Shown in pieces: positions 16,454-25,869 of a stretch of DNA of 64,000 nucleotides. Source of the DNA: an uncultured Bacteroidales bacterium. Its GTDB lineage: Bacteria; Bacteroidota; Bacteroidia; Bacteroidales; Muribaculaceae. Numbering within the stretch: the first letter of the stretch is position 1; each line of letters begins with the position of its first letter. Location: the NCBI GenBank assembly GCA_902792435.1, contig CADAZN010000004.1, positions 22,052 through 86,051 on the forward strand, written 5' to 3'. Made by a program: the position numbers and the translations under genes. Under the pieces are notes generated by a model. It saw only the letters and a program-made list of their open reading frames with translations, had not been told where the DNA came from and ran no database searches.

Positions 16454-17536
16454 ATGGAAACCAAGAGCAAGAAACTCAAACCGCTAGCAGGAATGAACCT
16501 GCAGGAACTGCGTGAAGTGACAGCCGGGCTGGGAATGCCAAAGTTTGTGGCAACGCAACTCGCCGAGTGGATATATGGCAAGCGAGTTCACTCGCTGGAG
16601 GAGATGCGCAACATTTCCCGAGCTAATCAGGAGCTGCTCTCGCAGCAGTACTGCGTTGGGCTCTATGCGCCACAAAGCGCGCAGACGAGCGAGGACGGCA
16701 CAGTCAAATACCTCTTTGACGCTGGCGGCGACAAAGCCGTTGAGAGCGTCTTTATTCCCGAGGACGACCGCGCCACTCTGTGCATCTCGTCGCAGAAAGG
16801 CTGCCGCATGAATTGCTACTTCTGCATGACGGGCCGCCAAGGTTTCCACGGCAACCTCACCGCCAACCAAATCATCAACCAAGTGCTCAGCGTTCCACAG
16901 AGCCAGGAATTGACCAACGTGGTGTTCATGGGAATGGGTGAGCCACTCGACAACCTCGACAACGTGCTCAAAGTAATCGAGATACTCACAGCTCCCTGGG
17001 GCCTCGCTTGGAGCCCCAAGCGCATCACTGTGTCGACCGTGGGCGTGAAAAACGCCCTCAAGGTGCTGTGCGAGACAACTAACGTGCACATCGCCGTGAG
17101 CGTTCACAACGCGATTGAGGATGAGCGCAGCCAGCTGATGCCCATCGAGAACGCATACCACATCAAGGAAGTGATGGAGCTGCTTGGTAAGTATGACTTC
17201 GCTCACCAGCGCCGCCTATCGGTGGAATATATCATGTGGCAATGGTTCAACGACGACATCAAGCACGCCGAGGCGCTGCGCGAAATCCTGCCCAATGAGC
17301 ACGTGCGCGTCAACCTGATTCGCTATCACATGATACCCGGTGCCGCCAAGCTCCGCACCTCGAGCGACGAGCGTATGGCCTACTTCCGCGACTACCTTAA
17401 CAGCAAGGGTATCACCTGCACCATCAGGCGCAGCCGTGGCGAGGACATAGCCGCCGCCTGCGGCATGCTAGCCGGCAAAGTTAAAGAAGCCGAGAAAGAC
17501 GACGACAAGAAAACTAAAAAGAAATCACAACAATAA
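16454..17536 (+). CDS. rlmN: 23S rRNA (adenine(2503)-C(2))-methyltransferase
   Basis: A 360-residue radical-SAM methylase that methylates C2 of A2503 in 23S rRNA (and A37 of some tRNAs). The 4Fe-4S motif is CRMNCYFC with Cys117, Cys121 and Cys124. GMGEPLDNLDNV and IAVSVHNAIEDERSQLMP are conserved, and AAACGML near the C terminus supplies the mechanistic cysteine. The ATG at 16454 is used; a GTG directly upstream adds only one residue. The gene is followed after 16 bp by the propeller genes, possibly in one unit. Confidence 0.97.
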   Translation: METKSKKLKPLAGMNLQELREVTAGLGMPKFVATQLAEWIYGKRVHSLEEMRNISRANQELLSQQYCVGLYAPQSAQTSEDGTVKYLFDAGGDKAVESVFIPEDDRATLCISSQKGCRMNCYFCMTGRQGFHGNLTANQIINQVLSVPQSQELTNVVFMGMGEPLDNLDNVLKVIEILTAPWGLAWSPKRITVSTVGVKNALKVLCETTNVHIAVSVHNAIEDERSQLMPIENAYHIKEVMELLGKYDFAHQRRLSVEYIMWQWFNDDIKHAEALREILPNEHVRVNLIRYHMIPGAAKLRTSSDERMAYFRDYLNSKGITCTIRRSRGEDIAAACGMLAGKVKEAEKDDDKKTKKKSQQ

Positions 17537-17552
17537 AAACTATAACACTACA

Positions 17553-19049
17553 ATGAAACTGCGCAAAATCATTCTCGCCGCTGCTGCTATCATAGCAAGC
17601 AACGTTCTCGCCCAGAGTATAGTGCACCCCAAGGTGGGAGAAACAGCGAAATCGGACGATGGTAAACTCACTCTCACTCTAGTTGCCAAGAAGCAAAACT
17701 ACAGTGTTGCCATGAAGGACAGCCACGACCCAGACATCAACTCACCCAAGTCGGTGAACGTGTCGCCCGATGGCAAGAAATTCTATGTCAACTCCCTTGA
17801 GGGAGGAAAGACTGTGGTGTATGAAATGGGAAGCAACAAAAAGCTCAAAACCATAAGCCACAACTTCACCGATGAAGGTTCCAAACACCTGTGGGCTCCA
17901 TCGAGCGGCCTCTTCAAGTGGCATAAACAGTGGACCAAGCCTAACACCTTCATGGGCAAGCCCGTTGAGGCCACTTTCTCGCATGGTGGCCGCTACCTGT
18001 GGGTGCCTTATTACCGACGCACCTACGACTACAATGCCGTGGAGCCATCGGCAATGGCAATTATCGACACCAAAAAAGACGAGATTGTCAAACTCATGGA
18101 AACTGGTCCGCTGCCCAAAATGGTTAAGACCTCGCATGACGGAAAAACGCTTGCCGTTACCCATTGGGGAAACAACACCGTGGGACTGATTGACATAAGC
18201 AGCACCAATCCCAACGATTGGCATTACACCAAAATTCTGGTAGTTGACTATGAGCTACCTCTAAACTTTGGGAACCGCCACGTAGACCGTGACTCCGAGA
18301 GCGGATATTGCCTGCGTGGAACAGTGTTCACCCCCGATGACCAATACCTCATCATTTGCTGCATGGGAGGAGCTGGTGGCCTTGCTGTTATCGACGTCAA
18401 GAACCAAGAGTACTTGGGACGTATGCAGGGCATGATGCACAACGTGCGCCACATCCTGCTCAACGACGGCTATATCTACCTGAGCATCAACAGCGCTGGT
18501 GTGGTTCAACGCATCAAGCTCGACACCTTTATGGAAGCCGCCAAGCAAATGACCAACAAGAAAGGCAGCATCAGCGGATGGGAGAACTGCAAGGTGGGAA
18601 TTGGCGCTCGCACTATCGAGATTTCGCCAAGCGGAAAATATATCTTCGCTGCTTGCAACAATGCCAGCCGCCTGTGTGTGGTTGACACCCGCACCATGAA
18701 GATGATAGCCCAAATTCCTGTTGACTCCTACCCTGTGGGACTTGACATAAGCAATGACGGCCAATATGTGCTCGTCACATCACAAGGCCGAAAAGGTGGT
18801 GGCGGTAACGCTGTCAACATCTACAAGGTTGACTATCCAGAGCCCGAGCCCGTAATCAAAGAGCCTCAACCCGAGGAGCCCGACAGCACTAAAGCTGCAG
18901 CTGCCCAAGAGAAAGGCGGCACCAACTCAACCAACCAAATCATGAATTGGCTGGGCACCACTACAGGCAAGGTCACAGCAGGTGCCCTCGCCGCTGTGCT
19001 CATCGCTGCCATTGCAGTGCCCGTTTCGATGAAGAGAAAGAAAAAATAA
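17553..19049 (+). CDS. Exported beta-propeller (YncE-like) protein with C-terminal membrane anchor, copy 1
   Basis: A 498-residue protein. The signal peptide ends near NVLAQ-SIVHP. The main body has seven-bladed-propeller (YVTN/YncE-like) repeats such as SPKSVNVSPDGKKFYVNS, GPLPKMVKTSHDGKTLAVTH and TIEISPSGKYIFAACNN. A Pro/Glu linker (EPVIKEPQPEEPD) leads to a C-terminal hydrophobic segment (VTAGALAAVLIAAIAVPV) ending in a KRKKK tail. That topology puts the propeller in the periplasm, anchored in the inner membrane. The next gene is a close paralogue. Ligand and function are unknown; YncE-like proteins are often surface-binding or signal-sensing. Confidence 0.85.
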   Translation: MKLRKIILAAAAIIASNVLAQSIVHPKVGETAKSDDGKLTLTLVAKKQNYSVAMKDSHDPDINSPKSVNVSPDGKKFYVNSLEGGKTVVYEMGSNKKLKTISHNFTDEGSKHLWAPSSGLFKWHKQWTKPNTFMGKPVEATFSHGGRYLWVPYYRRTYDYNAVEPSAMAIIDTKKDEIVKLMETGPLPKMVKTSHDGKTLAVTHWGNNTVGLIDISSTNPNDWHYTKILVVDYELPLNFGNRHVDRDSESGYCLRGTVFTPDDQYLIICCMGGAGGLAVIDVKNQEYLGRMQGMMHNVRHILLNDGYIYLSINSAGVVQRIKLDTFMEAAKQMTNKKGSISGWENCKVGIGARTIEISPSGKYIFAACNNASRLCVVDTRTMKMIAQIPVDSYPVGLDISNDGQYVLVTSQGRKGGGGNAVNIYKVDYPEPEPVIKEPQPEEPDSTKAAAAQEKGGTNSTNQIMNWLGTTTGKVTAGALAAVLIAAIAVPVSMKRKKK

Positions 19050-19062
19050 AACCCATTCTAAC

Positions 19063-20580
19063 ATGAGGACTAAATCATTAATAGCCCTTGTTGCGGCAAT
19101 ATTGGCCACAAGCCTCACTTGCAACGCAGTAGTGCACCCCAACATAGGTGATGTGACAACATCGACCGACGGGAAGCTCAAAATAACATTCGCCGGCAGG
19201 ATACAGAATTTCAGCCCATCAATGACCGAGAGTTATGACACCGACATCAACTCTCCCAAGTCGGCCAACATCACTCCCGATGGAAAGAAATACTATATCA
19301 ACTCGCTGGAAGGCCGAGTTACCATTGCCTATGACATGGCAACCAACAAGAAACTCAAAACCATCCATCACGACTTCACCGACGAGAACTCCAAGCACCT
19401 GTGGGCTCCATCGAGCGGCCTCTTCAAGTGGCACAAGCAATGGGAGAAGCCTAACACCTTCATGGGAAAGCCCGTTGAGGGCGCTTTCTCGCATGGTGGA
19501 CGCTACTTGTGGGTGCCCTACTTTCGCCGCACCTTCGACCTCAACGCCATTGAGCCATCGGCAATGGCGGTGATTGACACACGCTGTGACTCAATCATTC
19601 GCCTTTTTGAAACAGGTCCATTGCCAAAGATGCTCGCCACCTCACACGACAGCAAGACGCTGGCTGTAACCCACTGGGGCGACAACACCATTGGATTAAT
19701 CGATATCTCAAGCAACAATCCCAAAGACTGGCATTACACCAAGATGCTCGTTGTGGACTATATCCTGCCACTGAACTTTGGCACCAGCAAGAAAATCAAC
19801 CGCAACAACCACAGCGGCTATTGCCTGCGAGGCACAGCATTCACGCCCGATGACAAGTATATCATTGTGTGCTGCATGGGTGGTAGCGGTGGACTGGCTG
19901 TTATCGATGCACAAAAACAGGAATATTTGGGACGCATCACGGGCATGATGTCAAATGTGCGACACATTCTCATTAGAGACGGATACATCTATTTGAGCGT
20001 GAATGCTGCAGGATATGTGCAACGCATCAAGTTTGATGAATTCATGAATGTGGCAAAAAATATGACCAACCAAAAAGGCAGCATCAGCGGATGGGAGAAC
20101 TGCAAAGTGGGTGCAGGCGCTCGTACCATCGAGTTCTCGCCAAGCGGAAAATATATCTTTGCCGCATGCAATGACGCCAGTTGCGTGAGCGTGATTGACA
20201 CTCGCACCATGAAGAAAATTGCTGACGTACCTGCCGACTCCTATCCTGTGGGACTTGATGTGAGCAACGATGGTAAGACAGTGATTATCACATCACAAGA
20301 ACACACCACTAACGGACATGACTACGGAGGCCAGGCAGTCGACATCTTCCACATTGAATATGCTGAGCCCGAGCCAGTAATTCCTGCCCCCAAGACGGCA
20401 GACAGCGACAGCGCGACTGTTGCAGCCAAAGAGAATGGAAACGGGAATGCCTCATCGAGCAACGCCATCATGAATTGGCTTAGTACGACAACAGGCAAAG
20501 TCACAGCAGGAGCCCTCGCCGCAGTGCTCATCGCCGCCATTGCAGTTCCTGTTTCGATGAGAAGAAAGAATAAGAAATAA
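19063..20580 (+). CDS. Exported beta-propeller (YncE-like) protein with C-terminal membrane anchor, copy 2
   Basis: A 505-residue tandem paralogue starting 13 bp after copy 1. It has the same architecture: signal peptide, propeller (SPKSANITPDGKKYYINS, KHLWAPSSGLFKWHKQW), variable linker rich in Glu, Ser and Asn, then IMNWLSTTTGKVTAG, a hydrophobic helix and an RRKNKK tail. The C-terminal 35 or so residues are almost identical to copy 1, although the preceding linkers have diverged. That suggests strong constraint on the anchor, or gene conversion. Blade sequences around KHLWAPSSGLFKWHKQW are also highly conserved. No terminator separates the two. Confidence 0.85.
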   Translation: MRTKSLIALVAAILATSLTCNAVVHPNIGDVTTSTDGKLKITFAGRIQNFSPSMTESYDTDINSPKSANITPDGKKYYINSLEGRVTIAYDMATNKKLKTIHHDFTDENSKHLWAPSSGLFKWHKQWEKPNTFMGKPVEGAFSHGGRYLWVPYFRRTFDLNAIEPSAMAVIDTRCDSIIRLFETGPLPKMLATSHDSKTLAVTHWGDNTIGLIDISSNNPKDWHYTKMLVVDYILPLNFGTSKKINRNNHSGYCLRGTAFTPDDKYIIVCCMGGSGGLAVIDAQKQEYLGRITGMMSNVRHILIRDGYIYLSVNAAGYVQRIKFDEFMNVAKNMTNQKGSISGWENCKVGAGARTIEFSPSGKYIFAACNDASCVSVIDTRTMKKIADVPADSYPVGLDVSNDGKTVIITSQEHTTNGHDYGGQAVDIFHIEYAEPEPVIPAPKTADSDSATVAAKENGNGNASSSNAIMNWLSTTTGKVTAGALAAVLIAAIAVPVSMRRKNKK

Positions 20581-20670
20581 TTCCTTTTCCAATAATTTAA
20601 TATCTGCCCCATGATTATTGCCCTTTAAAGCCTTACTCCTTTAGAGGGGGGAGCTGACAAGACTTTAACA

Positions 20671-20852
20671 TAAAGAGGGTGTGTCAAAATAGAGGAGTCA
20701 CGCTACGCGTGAGAAATCATTCAAATTGTTCCAAATCTAACAAATAATTAATTTTCTTGAAACCAATAAATTAAATAATGTTTGATTTGTGATGATTTGT
20801 TAGATTTCTGCGCGAAGCGCACTAAACCAGAATTTTGACACACCTCCTTTTA
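20671..20852. mobile_element. MITE-like structured element
   Basis: About 180 bp bounded by terminal inverted repeats: GGTGTGTCAAAAT at 20678-20690 and its complement ATTTTGACACACC at 20832-20844, flanked by TAAAGAG and CCTTTTA. A nested 13-bp pair AAATCTAACAAAT (20733-20745) and ATTTGTTAGATTT (20795-20807) lies inside, with hairpins CACGC-TAC-GCGTG (20699-20711) and TGCGC-GAA-GCGCA (20809-20821). It encodes no protein. Together with an AGAGGGGG motif at 20643 it fills the 20581-20910 gap. Confidence 0.6.
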
Positions 20853-20910
20853 TCTTGTTAATCAAGAACTTTTTCAAACAAATAATCGACCGTGTCGACA
20901 AAATCTAAAA

Positions 20911-22914
20911 CTATTTTCCTACCGGTGCTGTGGGATTGAAATAATAGTTGTCGGTCTTGTTGCCCTCTTCGAGCTCGTGATCGATGTTCTCATACTCGCT
21001 GTGCATGCTCTTATACTCAGGCACAAATTGCTTCATGCCCTTCACCATGTCGTGAATGCTTCCGCTTTGAGCTAGCTCGATGATATTATCGATGTTGTTG
21101 CACACGTCAAGGTAGTCATACTTGCGCACTTGCGCAATCATGATTTTCTCGTTGTCGGTCTTGACGGTGTTCTCCTTGTCGTTGAGAAGCTCCTCATAGA
21201 GTTTCTCGCCTGGACGCAGACCAATCTCCTCAATCTTTATGTCGATGTTGGGTCGCAGACCTGCAAGCGAAATCATGCGGGTTGCGAGGTCGTAGATGCG
21301 TACAGGTTGGCCCATATCAAAGATGTAAATCTCTCCACCGTGCCCCATGCATCCTGCCTCAAGCACCAATGAGCAAGCCTCGGGAATTGTCATAAAGTAA
21401 CGGATGATGTCGCGATGAGTGACAGTCACTGGCCCACCACTCTCAATTTGCTTGCGGAACAATGGAATTACCGAGCCATTGCTACCCAACACGTTACCAA
21501 ATCGAGTGGTGATGAACTGAGTTTTCTTGCCCATCTTTTGAGCGTCGAAGAACAGCGACTGGCAATAAATCTCGGCAAGACGCTTGGTGCAACCCATGAT
21601 GTTACTAGGATTGACAGCCTTGTCGGTAGACACCATCACAAACTTATAAACGCCATATTTCAGAGCCAAATCGGCAACATTCTTAGTTCCTTCAACATTG
21701 GTGAGCACTGCCTCGGTGGGGTTCAGCTCCATCATGGGCACGTGCTTGTAGGCAGCAGCGTGGAACACATATTTGGGCTGATATTTCTTGAAAGCCTCCT
21801 CCATGCGCGCATGGTTGTGGACGTCGCCCATATATAGCACCACATCACTATTAGGGAAGTCTTTTTTCAGCTCGAGGCTCAGGTCGTGCATAGGAGTTTC
21901 GGCCTGGTCAACAAGCACGATGAGTTTAGCCTTGTAGCTAGCTACCTGTCTCACAATCTCGCTACCTATTGAACCACAGGCACCAGTGATGAGCACCACC
22001 GAATTCTTGACGTGTGAACGTACAAGTGTGTTGTTCAACACAATGGGATCACGGCCAAGAAGGTCCTCAATCTGCACTTCCTTGATATAGGTTGAAATGT
22101 TGGAGCCTTCACGCTCATCATCGAGCTCAAACTCCTCAACCTTGTTAATAGCCAACAGCGAGACATTATTCTCGATAAAAGCATCGGCAAAACCATTACG
22201 CATCAGCTTAATATTTGACGAGTCAAAAATGAGCGCATGAATGCCACCTCCGACAAAGATTTTCACCACATCCTCAGGGCGATATTTATAAACCTTGAAG
22301 CCGTTGATTTCGTCCTTGTCCTTGCCACTCTTGATACTCAAAAGACCTACTGGCTCATACTTGCCTCCAATCTCGTTTTTAAGAGCGTTAGCAAGAATCA
22401 ACGAGTCGAGCGAAGTGCCAAGCACAAGAACCTTGCGTCGGTTGCTCTCAGTTGCTGTGATGCGAGCGTATATATACTTGATTACCAGCCTCTCGATAGT
22501 AAGCATGGCAAATGACAACACTCCCACATAAATCACTCCCCAATAGCTGAATAGCACGTCCTGAGTCACTGCCGAATAAACAAGATTTATTCCAATGAGA
22601 ATAAGAGTGGAGACAAACACCACAATAAACTCACGATATAAATCCTCGATTACCGACAGACGAATGACACAAGTGTAACTCTTAGTAAGATAGGTAACTA
22701 ACCCATAGACCGCAACAATAATAACCAAGTTGCGAATGAGCACAAAGGCGCTATCACTTAATTGTGGGTTTAGGCTTGAAATGACAAACACACCGTAGCT
22801 ACAAGCTACAAGCAGCATGTCGATAAGCAATATCATCCATCGTGGAACTGTATTGGTTTTCAGTTTCTTAAACCATTTCAGTTCAAATAACTGTCGTATT
22901 AATTTATCTATCAT
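20911..22914 (-). CDS. CapD/WbpM-type membrane-bound nucleotide-sugar 4,6-dehydratase
   Basis: A 667-residue protein of the FlaA1/CapD/PglF class. About four N-terminal membrane helices (to about residue 145) precede a CoA-binding-like Rossmann domain (VLVLGTSLDSLILANALKNE). The catalytic short-chain-dehydrogenase domain follows: ITGACGSIGSEIVRQ (NAD binding), FHAAAYKHVPMMELNP and VMVSTDKAVNPSNIMGCTKR, with the active-site T-D-K triad that replaces the usual S-Y-K in this class. These enzymes convert UDP-GlcNAc to a 4-keto-6-deoxy sugar for capsule, O-antigen or protein glycans. Here it stands alone, with its own promoter. Confidence 0.94.
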   Translation of the reverse strand: MIDKLIRQLFELKWFKKLKTNTVPRWMILLIDMLLVACSYGVFVISSLNPQLSDSAFVLIRNLVIIVAVYGLVTYLTKSYTCVIRLSVIEDLYREFIVVFVSTLILIGINLVYSAVTQDVLFSYWGVIYVGVLSFAMLTIERLVIKYIYARITATESNRRKVLVLGTSLDSLILANALKNEIGGKYEPVGLLSIKSGKDKDEINGFKVYKYRPEDVVKIFVGGGIHALIFDSSNIKLMRNGFADAFIENNVSLLAINKVEEFELDDEREGSNISTYIKEVQIEDLLGRDPIVLNNTLVRSHVKNSVVLITGACGSIGSEIVRQVASYKAKLIVLVDQAETPMHDLSLELKKDFPNSDVVLYMGDVHNHARMEEAFKKYQPKYVFHAAAYKHVPMMELNPTEAVLTNVEGTKNVADLALKYGVYKFVMVSTDKAVNPSNIMGCTKRLAEIYCQSLFFDAQKMGKKTQFITTRFGNVLGSNGSVIPLFRKQIESGGPVTVTHRDIIRYFMTIPEACSLVLEAGCMGHGGEIYIFDMGQPVRIYDLATRMISLAGLRPNIDIKIEEIGLRPGEKLYEELLNDKENTVKTDNEKIMIAQVRKYDYLDVCNNIDNIIELAQSGSIHDMVKGMKQFVPEYKSMHSEYENIDHELEEGNKTDNYYFNPTAPVGK

Positions 22915-22998
22915 TCAGAAATAATCTACAAAGTAAATAAGTTTAGACGCTTGCTCTAATTTATCATAAGAAACTCCAAGTTCTTAACTTTTGCGGCG

Positions 22999-23027
22999 CA
23001 AATATAGTAATTTTATTTAAAAACAAA
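22999..23027 (-). promoter_or_regulatory. Promoter of the CapD-type gene
   Basis: Minus-strand TATATTTG at 23006-22999 and TTTG at 23027-23024. Confidence 0.6.
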
Positions 23028-23110
23028 AAAATAAAAATAGCATTAAATATTATTTATTGTTTTGTAGTTTATTTTCTGTTATTTATATAATATAATTTAA
23101 AAAAAATTAC

Positions 23111-23118
23111 TACCTTTG
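23111..23118 (+). promoter_or_regulatory. -7 box of the PCMD lipoprotein gene
   Basis: TACCTTTG, 40 bp upstream of the ATG. The -33 region is an AT-rich stretch without a clear TTTG. Confidence 0.55.
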
Positions 23119-23158
23119 CAGCTTGAATTGACTTTTATTAAAAAACGATATAATTGAA

Positions 23159-24331
23159 ATGAGATTTTTCAATCACAAAACATTTATTGCTGTGGCAGTT
23201 ATAGCACTTGCAGTTATCTCTACTTCGTGCTTTAAGGAAGAGCCACTCAACGCCGAGTGCGACATCGAGATGGCATGGGTGCATGTGGACGACCTTGAAG
23301 CCAGCTTCTATAATGCCAACGACACACTCATCAACGTTATCAGCAATGAGGACAAAATTGTGTTCTCGATGCGTGATGATGCCGATGTAACAGCCTTTGC
23401 ACCACAGTTTAAAATAACACCTGGAGCCACAATCACTCCTGCCAGTGGAACGGCGCACGACTTCAGCGATGGCCCCGTGACCTACACTGTCACCAGCGAG
23501 GATGGCAAGTGGAGCCGCAAGTACCAAGTATCGTGCAACCGCATGGCGCGTTACACCACATCTGAAATCGATTTTGATTTCGAGCATTTCGAGCTCGATC
23601 CACTATATCACCAGTTTTACGTATGGCATAACTCTCTCGCCGACGGTTCGCTTGGCGACGACTGGGCTACAGGAAACTTGGGCTTCAGACTCTCAATGAG
23701 TCAAGCCAAAGCCGACGAATTCCCCACTTCAGTTCTTGAAAACGGCTATGATGGGCATGGCGTGTTGCTCATCACCCGCGACACAGGTCCTTTAGGCCAC
23801 ATGGGAAGCAACCCCAAGCCCATCGCTGCCGGAAATATGTTCTTAGGGAAATTTAATGTGGCTAAAGCATTATTCAATCCCATGCTAGCCACTGAGTTTG
23901 GTATTCCATTTATCCAAAAGCCCGTGCGTCTCTCTGGTTACTACCAATACAGCCCCAGCGCACCATTCACCGACAAGCAATTCATTGAGCACCCCGACCG
24001 CATCGATGCTGGCGACATCTATTCTGTACTCTATATCAACCACGACCGCAATGGCAATCCTCTAGTGCTCTATGGCGACAACGTGCTCTCAAGCGACAAC
24101 ATTGTGGCTGTGGCACGCGTGAAGAACGTGAATGAGACTAACGGAGAATGGGTGAAATTTGACATTGAGTATGAGTACAAGAAAGAGATTAACCCCGACA
24201 TGCTAGCCAACCGAGGCTATAACCTCACTATTGTGTTCTCGTCGAGCATTGATGGTGCAACATTTGAAGGCGCGATAGGCAGCACTTTGAAAGTTGACTG
24301 CGTTAAACTCACCTGCGAAGAGAAAGAGTGA
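23159..24331 (+). CDS. PCMD domain surface lipoprotein
   Basis: A 390-residue lipoprotein with lipobox ISTSC-FKEE (Cys near residue 25). An N-terminal Ig-like region (ITPGATITPASGTAHDFSDG) is followed by the putative carbohydrate metabolism domain: IDFDFEHFEL, GFRLSMSQAKADEFPTS, IAAGNMFLGKFNV, and PVRLSGYYQYSP, which is highly typical. The domain is thought to bind or process carbohydrates on the cell surface; no catalytic activity can be assigned. It is followed after 40 bp by an outer-membrane beta-barrel gene, suggesting a surface complex. The intervening gap is a degenerate TCAGTTATCAGTAATCAG repeat. Confidence 0.85.
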   Translation: MRFFNHKTFIAVAVIALAVISTSCFKEEPLNAECDIEMAWVHVDDLEASFYNANDTLINVISNEDKIVFSMRDDADVTAFAPQFKITPGATITPASGTAHDFSDGPVTYTVTSEDGKWSRKYQVSCNRMARYTTSEIDFDFEHFELDPLYHQFYVWHNSLADGSLGDDWATGNLGFRLSMSQAKADEFPTSVLENGYDGHGVLLITRDTGPLGHMGSNPKPIAAGNMFLGKFNVAKALFNPMLATEFGIPFIQKPVRLSGYYQYSPSAPFTDKQFIEHPDRIDAGDIYSVLYINHDRNGNPLVLYGDNVLSSDNIVAVARVKNVNETNGEWVKFDIEYEYKKEINPDMLANRGYNLTIVFSSSIDGATFEGAIGSTLKVDCVKLTCEEKE

Positions 24332-24371
24332 TCAGTTGTCAGTTATCAGTAATCAGTAATCAGATTTTGAG

Positions 24372-25157
24372 ATGAAACGATATATAGCAACAGTATTAAT
24401 CAGTGTCCTAGCTTCAATGAGTGCTTGGGCCATCATGGAAAATGACGGCGGATGCCAAAACTTGCAGAATTTTTTCCGCAAAGTGGAAGGCTATGGAAGA
24501 TTGGGTTATTCCATTGGTGGCACAGCTCCAATGGGCATGCCAGCCGAAATAAGGAAACTCAACAAGTTTATCCTGCAACCCAATGTTTCGTTTGGCGCCG
24601 ACCTAATCAAGCCCGCCAGTGAGCGCTGGGGCATTCTAGCCGGAATTCACTTTGAAAACAAGGCTATGCACATCGATGCCACGGTAAAGAACTATCACAT
24701 GGAGATCACCAAGGACGGCCAGTCGCTGGAAGGCGTGTTCACCGGCAAGAACGACAGTCATGCCGTGCAGTGGACATTTACCATTCCCATTCAAGCGGTT
24801 TATAAGTTCAACGACAAGTGGAAACTCAAGTTCGGCCCGTATTTCTCCTATGTAACCAGCTGTGGCTTCGAAGGCTTTGCCTATGACGGCTACCTGCGTG
24901 TGGATGACCCCACTGGGCCAAAAATTCTGCTGGGCACCACTAAAGATGACCGCGGAGACTACGACTTCAAAGAAGACGTGCGCAAAGTGCAGTGGGGCAT
25001 GGGACTAGGCGTTGACTACTTCTTCACACGCAAGTTTGGAGTCTACGCCGACCTGAATTGGGGTCTGAGTGGATTCTTCAAGAGCAGCTTCAAGACTCTT
25101 GACCAAACGCTCTACCCTATCTATGGAACCATAGGAATTGCCTACAGGTTTAAATAA
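24372..25157 (+). CDS. Outer-membrane beta-barrel protein
   Basis: A 261-residue protein with signal peptide (MSAWA). It has alternating amphipathic strands ending in the aromatic-terminated GTIGIAYRFK, the usual outer-membrane barrel signature, and KLKFGPYFSYVTS and GMGLGVDYFFTRKFGVYADLNWGL as in PorT/OmpW-like small barrels. It probably serves as partner or anchor for the adjacent PCMD lipoprotein; that is inferred from adjacency only. Confidence 0.85.
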   Translation: MKRYIATVLISVLASMSAWAIMENDGGCQNLQNFFRKVEGYGRLGYSIGGTAPMGMPAEIRKLNKFILQPNVSFGADLIKPASERWGILAGIHFENKAMHIDATVKNYHMEITKDGQSLEGVFTGKNDSHAVQWTFTIPIQAVYKFNDKWKLKFGPYFSYVTSCGFEGFAYDGYLRVDDPTGPKILLGTTKDDRGDYDFKEDVRKVQWGMGLGVDYFFTRKFGVYADLNWGLSGFFKSSFKTLDQTLYPIYGTIGIAYRFK

Positions 25158-25190
25158 TGCATAATGCATAATTCATAATGCACAATAATA
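25154..25190. repeat. Degenerate ATAATGCATAATTCAT intergenic repeat
   Basis: Repeated ATAATGCATAAT-like units directly after the beta-barrel stop. It belongs to the same family as 3063-3100, 7439-7466 and 32512-32560. Confidence 0.7.
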
Positions 25191-25234
25191 TTGAAACAAA
25201 AAATTTAGGAAACAATAATTTAAACGTTTAAATC

Positions 25235-25780
25235 ATGAAGAAAATTTTCACTTTTTTTGCTGCGGCAGCTCTTGCAATGAGCGCTTTTGCTACCGACTAT
25301 ACCGGTAAAATCACTGTGACAATCAACAACGAGCCAACCACTCAAGATGCCACCATTACAATTAACCAAAACGAGGATGGCACCTATGTGCTAAACATCA
25401 AGAACTTCCGCCTTACCACCGATGGAACCACCATGGATGTTGGCAATATTGTGCTTGACAACATGAAAGGTTACACCATCAATGGCACTACTACTGTAGT
25501 TGCCGACCAAATTATCAATATTCAAGACGGCGATGACCCAAATGTACCAATGTGGTATGGCCCATTGCTGGGTAATGTACCTATCGTTCTGGCAGCGCAG
25601 TTCGACGGCACCAAGGCCAAAGCCGACATTGACATTGACATGAGGAGTGTTATGGATCAGTTCATCTACGTTAAGTTTGAGACTCCCGACTTCAACGGCA
25701 AATATGGTGACGTAAACGGTGACGGTGAAGTTACCGCAGGTGACATTACTGCAATCTACAACATCCTTTTAAACAACTAA
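25235..25780 (+). CDS. Secreted calycin-like protein with a half dockerin-like tail
   Basis: A 181-residue exported protein with signal peptide to MSAFA-TDYTG. The mature domain (residues about 19-150) matches the Bacteroidales calycin/lipocalin-like barrel: YTGKITVTINNEP, ATITINQNEDGTYVLNIKNF, NIVLDNMKG. The C terminus carries a single Ca-binding repeat (YGDVNGDGEVTAGDITAIYN), half of a normal two-repeat dockerin. It shares this tail type with the M6 protease and the next gene. Its own hairpin terminator follows. Confidence 0.85.
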   Translation: MKKIFTFFAAAALAMSAFATDYTGKITVTINNEPTTQDATITINQNEDGTYVLNIKNFRLTTDGTTMDVGNIVLDNMKGYTINGTTTVVADQIINIQDGDDPNVPMWYGPLLGNVPIVLAAQFDGTKAKADIDIDMRSVMDQFIYVKFETPDFNGKYGDVNGDGEVTAGDITAIYNILLNN

Positions 25781-25799
25781 GATAATTCTTTATATTCTA

Positions 25800-25834
25800 A
25801 TGTTAAGTGTCAAGTGCACTTTGGCACTTAACAT
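25800..25834 (+). terminator. Terminator of the calycin-like gene
   Basis: TGTTAAGTG (25801-25809) pairs with CACTTAACA (25825-25833), followed by TCTTTATTTAAT. Confidence 0.7.
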
Positions 25835-25869
25835 CTTTATTTAATAGGTAATAATATTACACAATTAAC

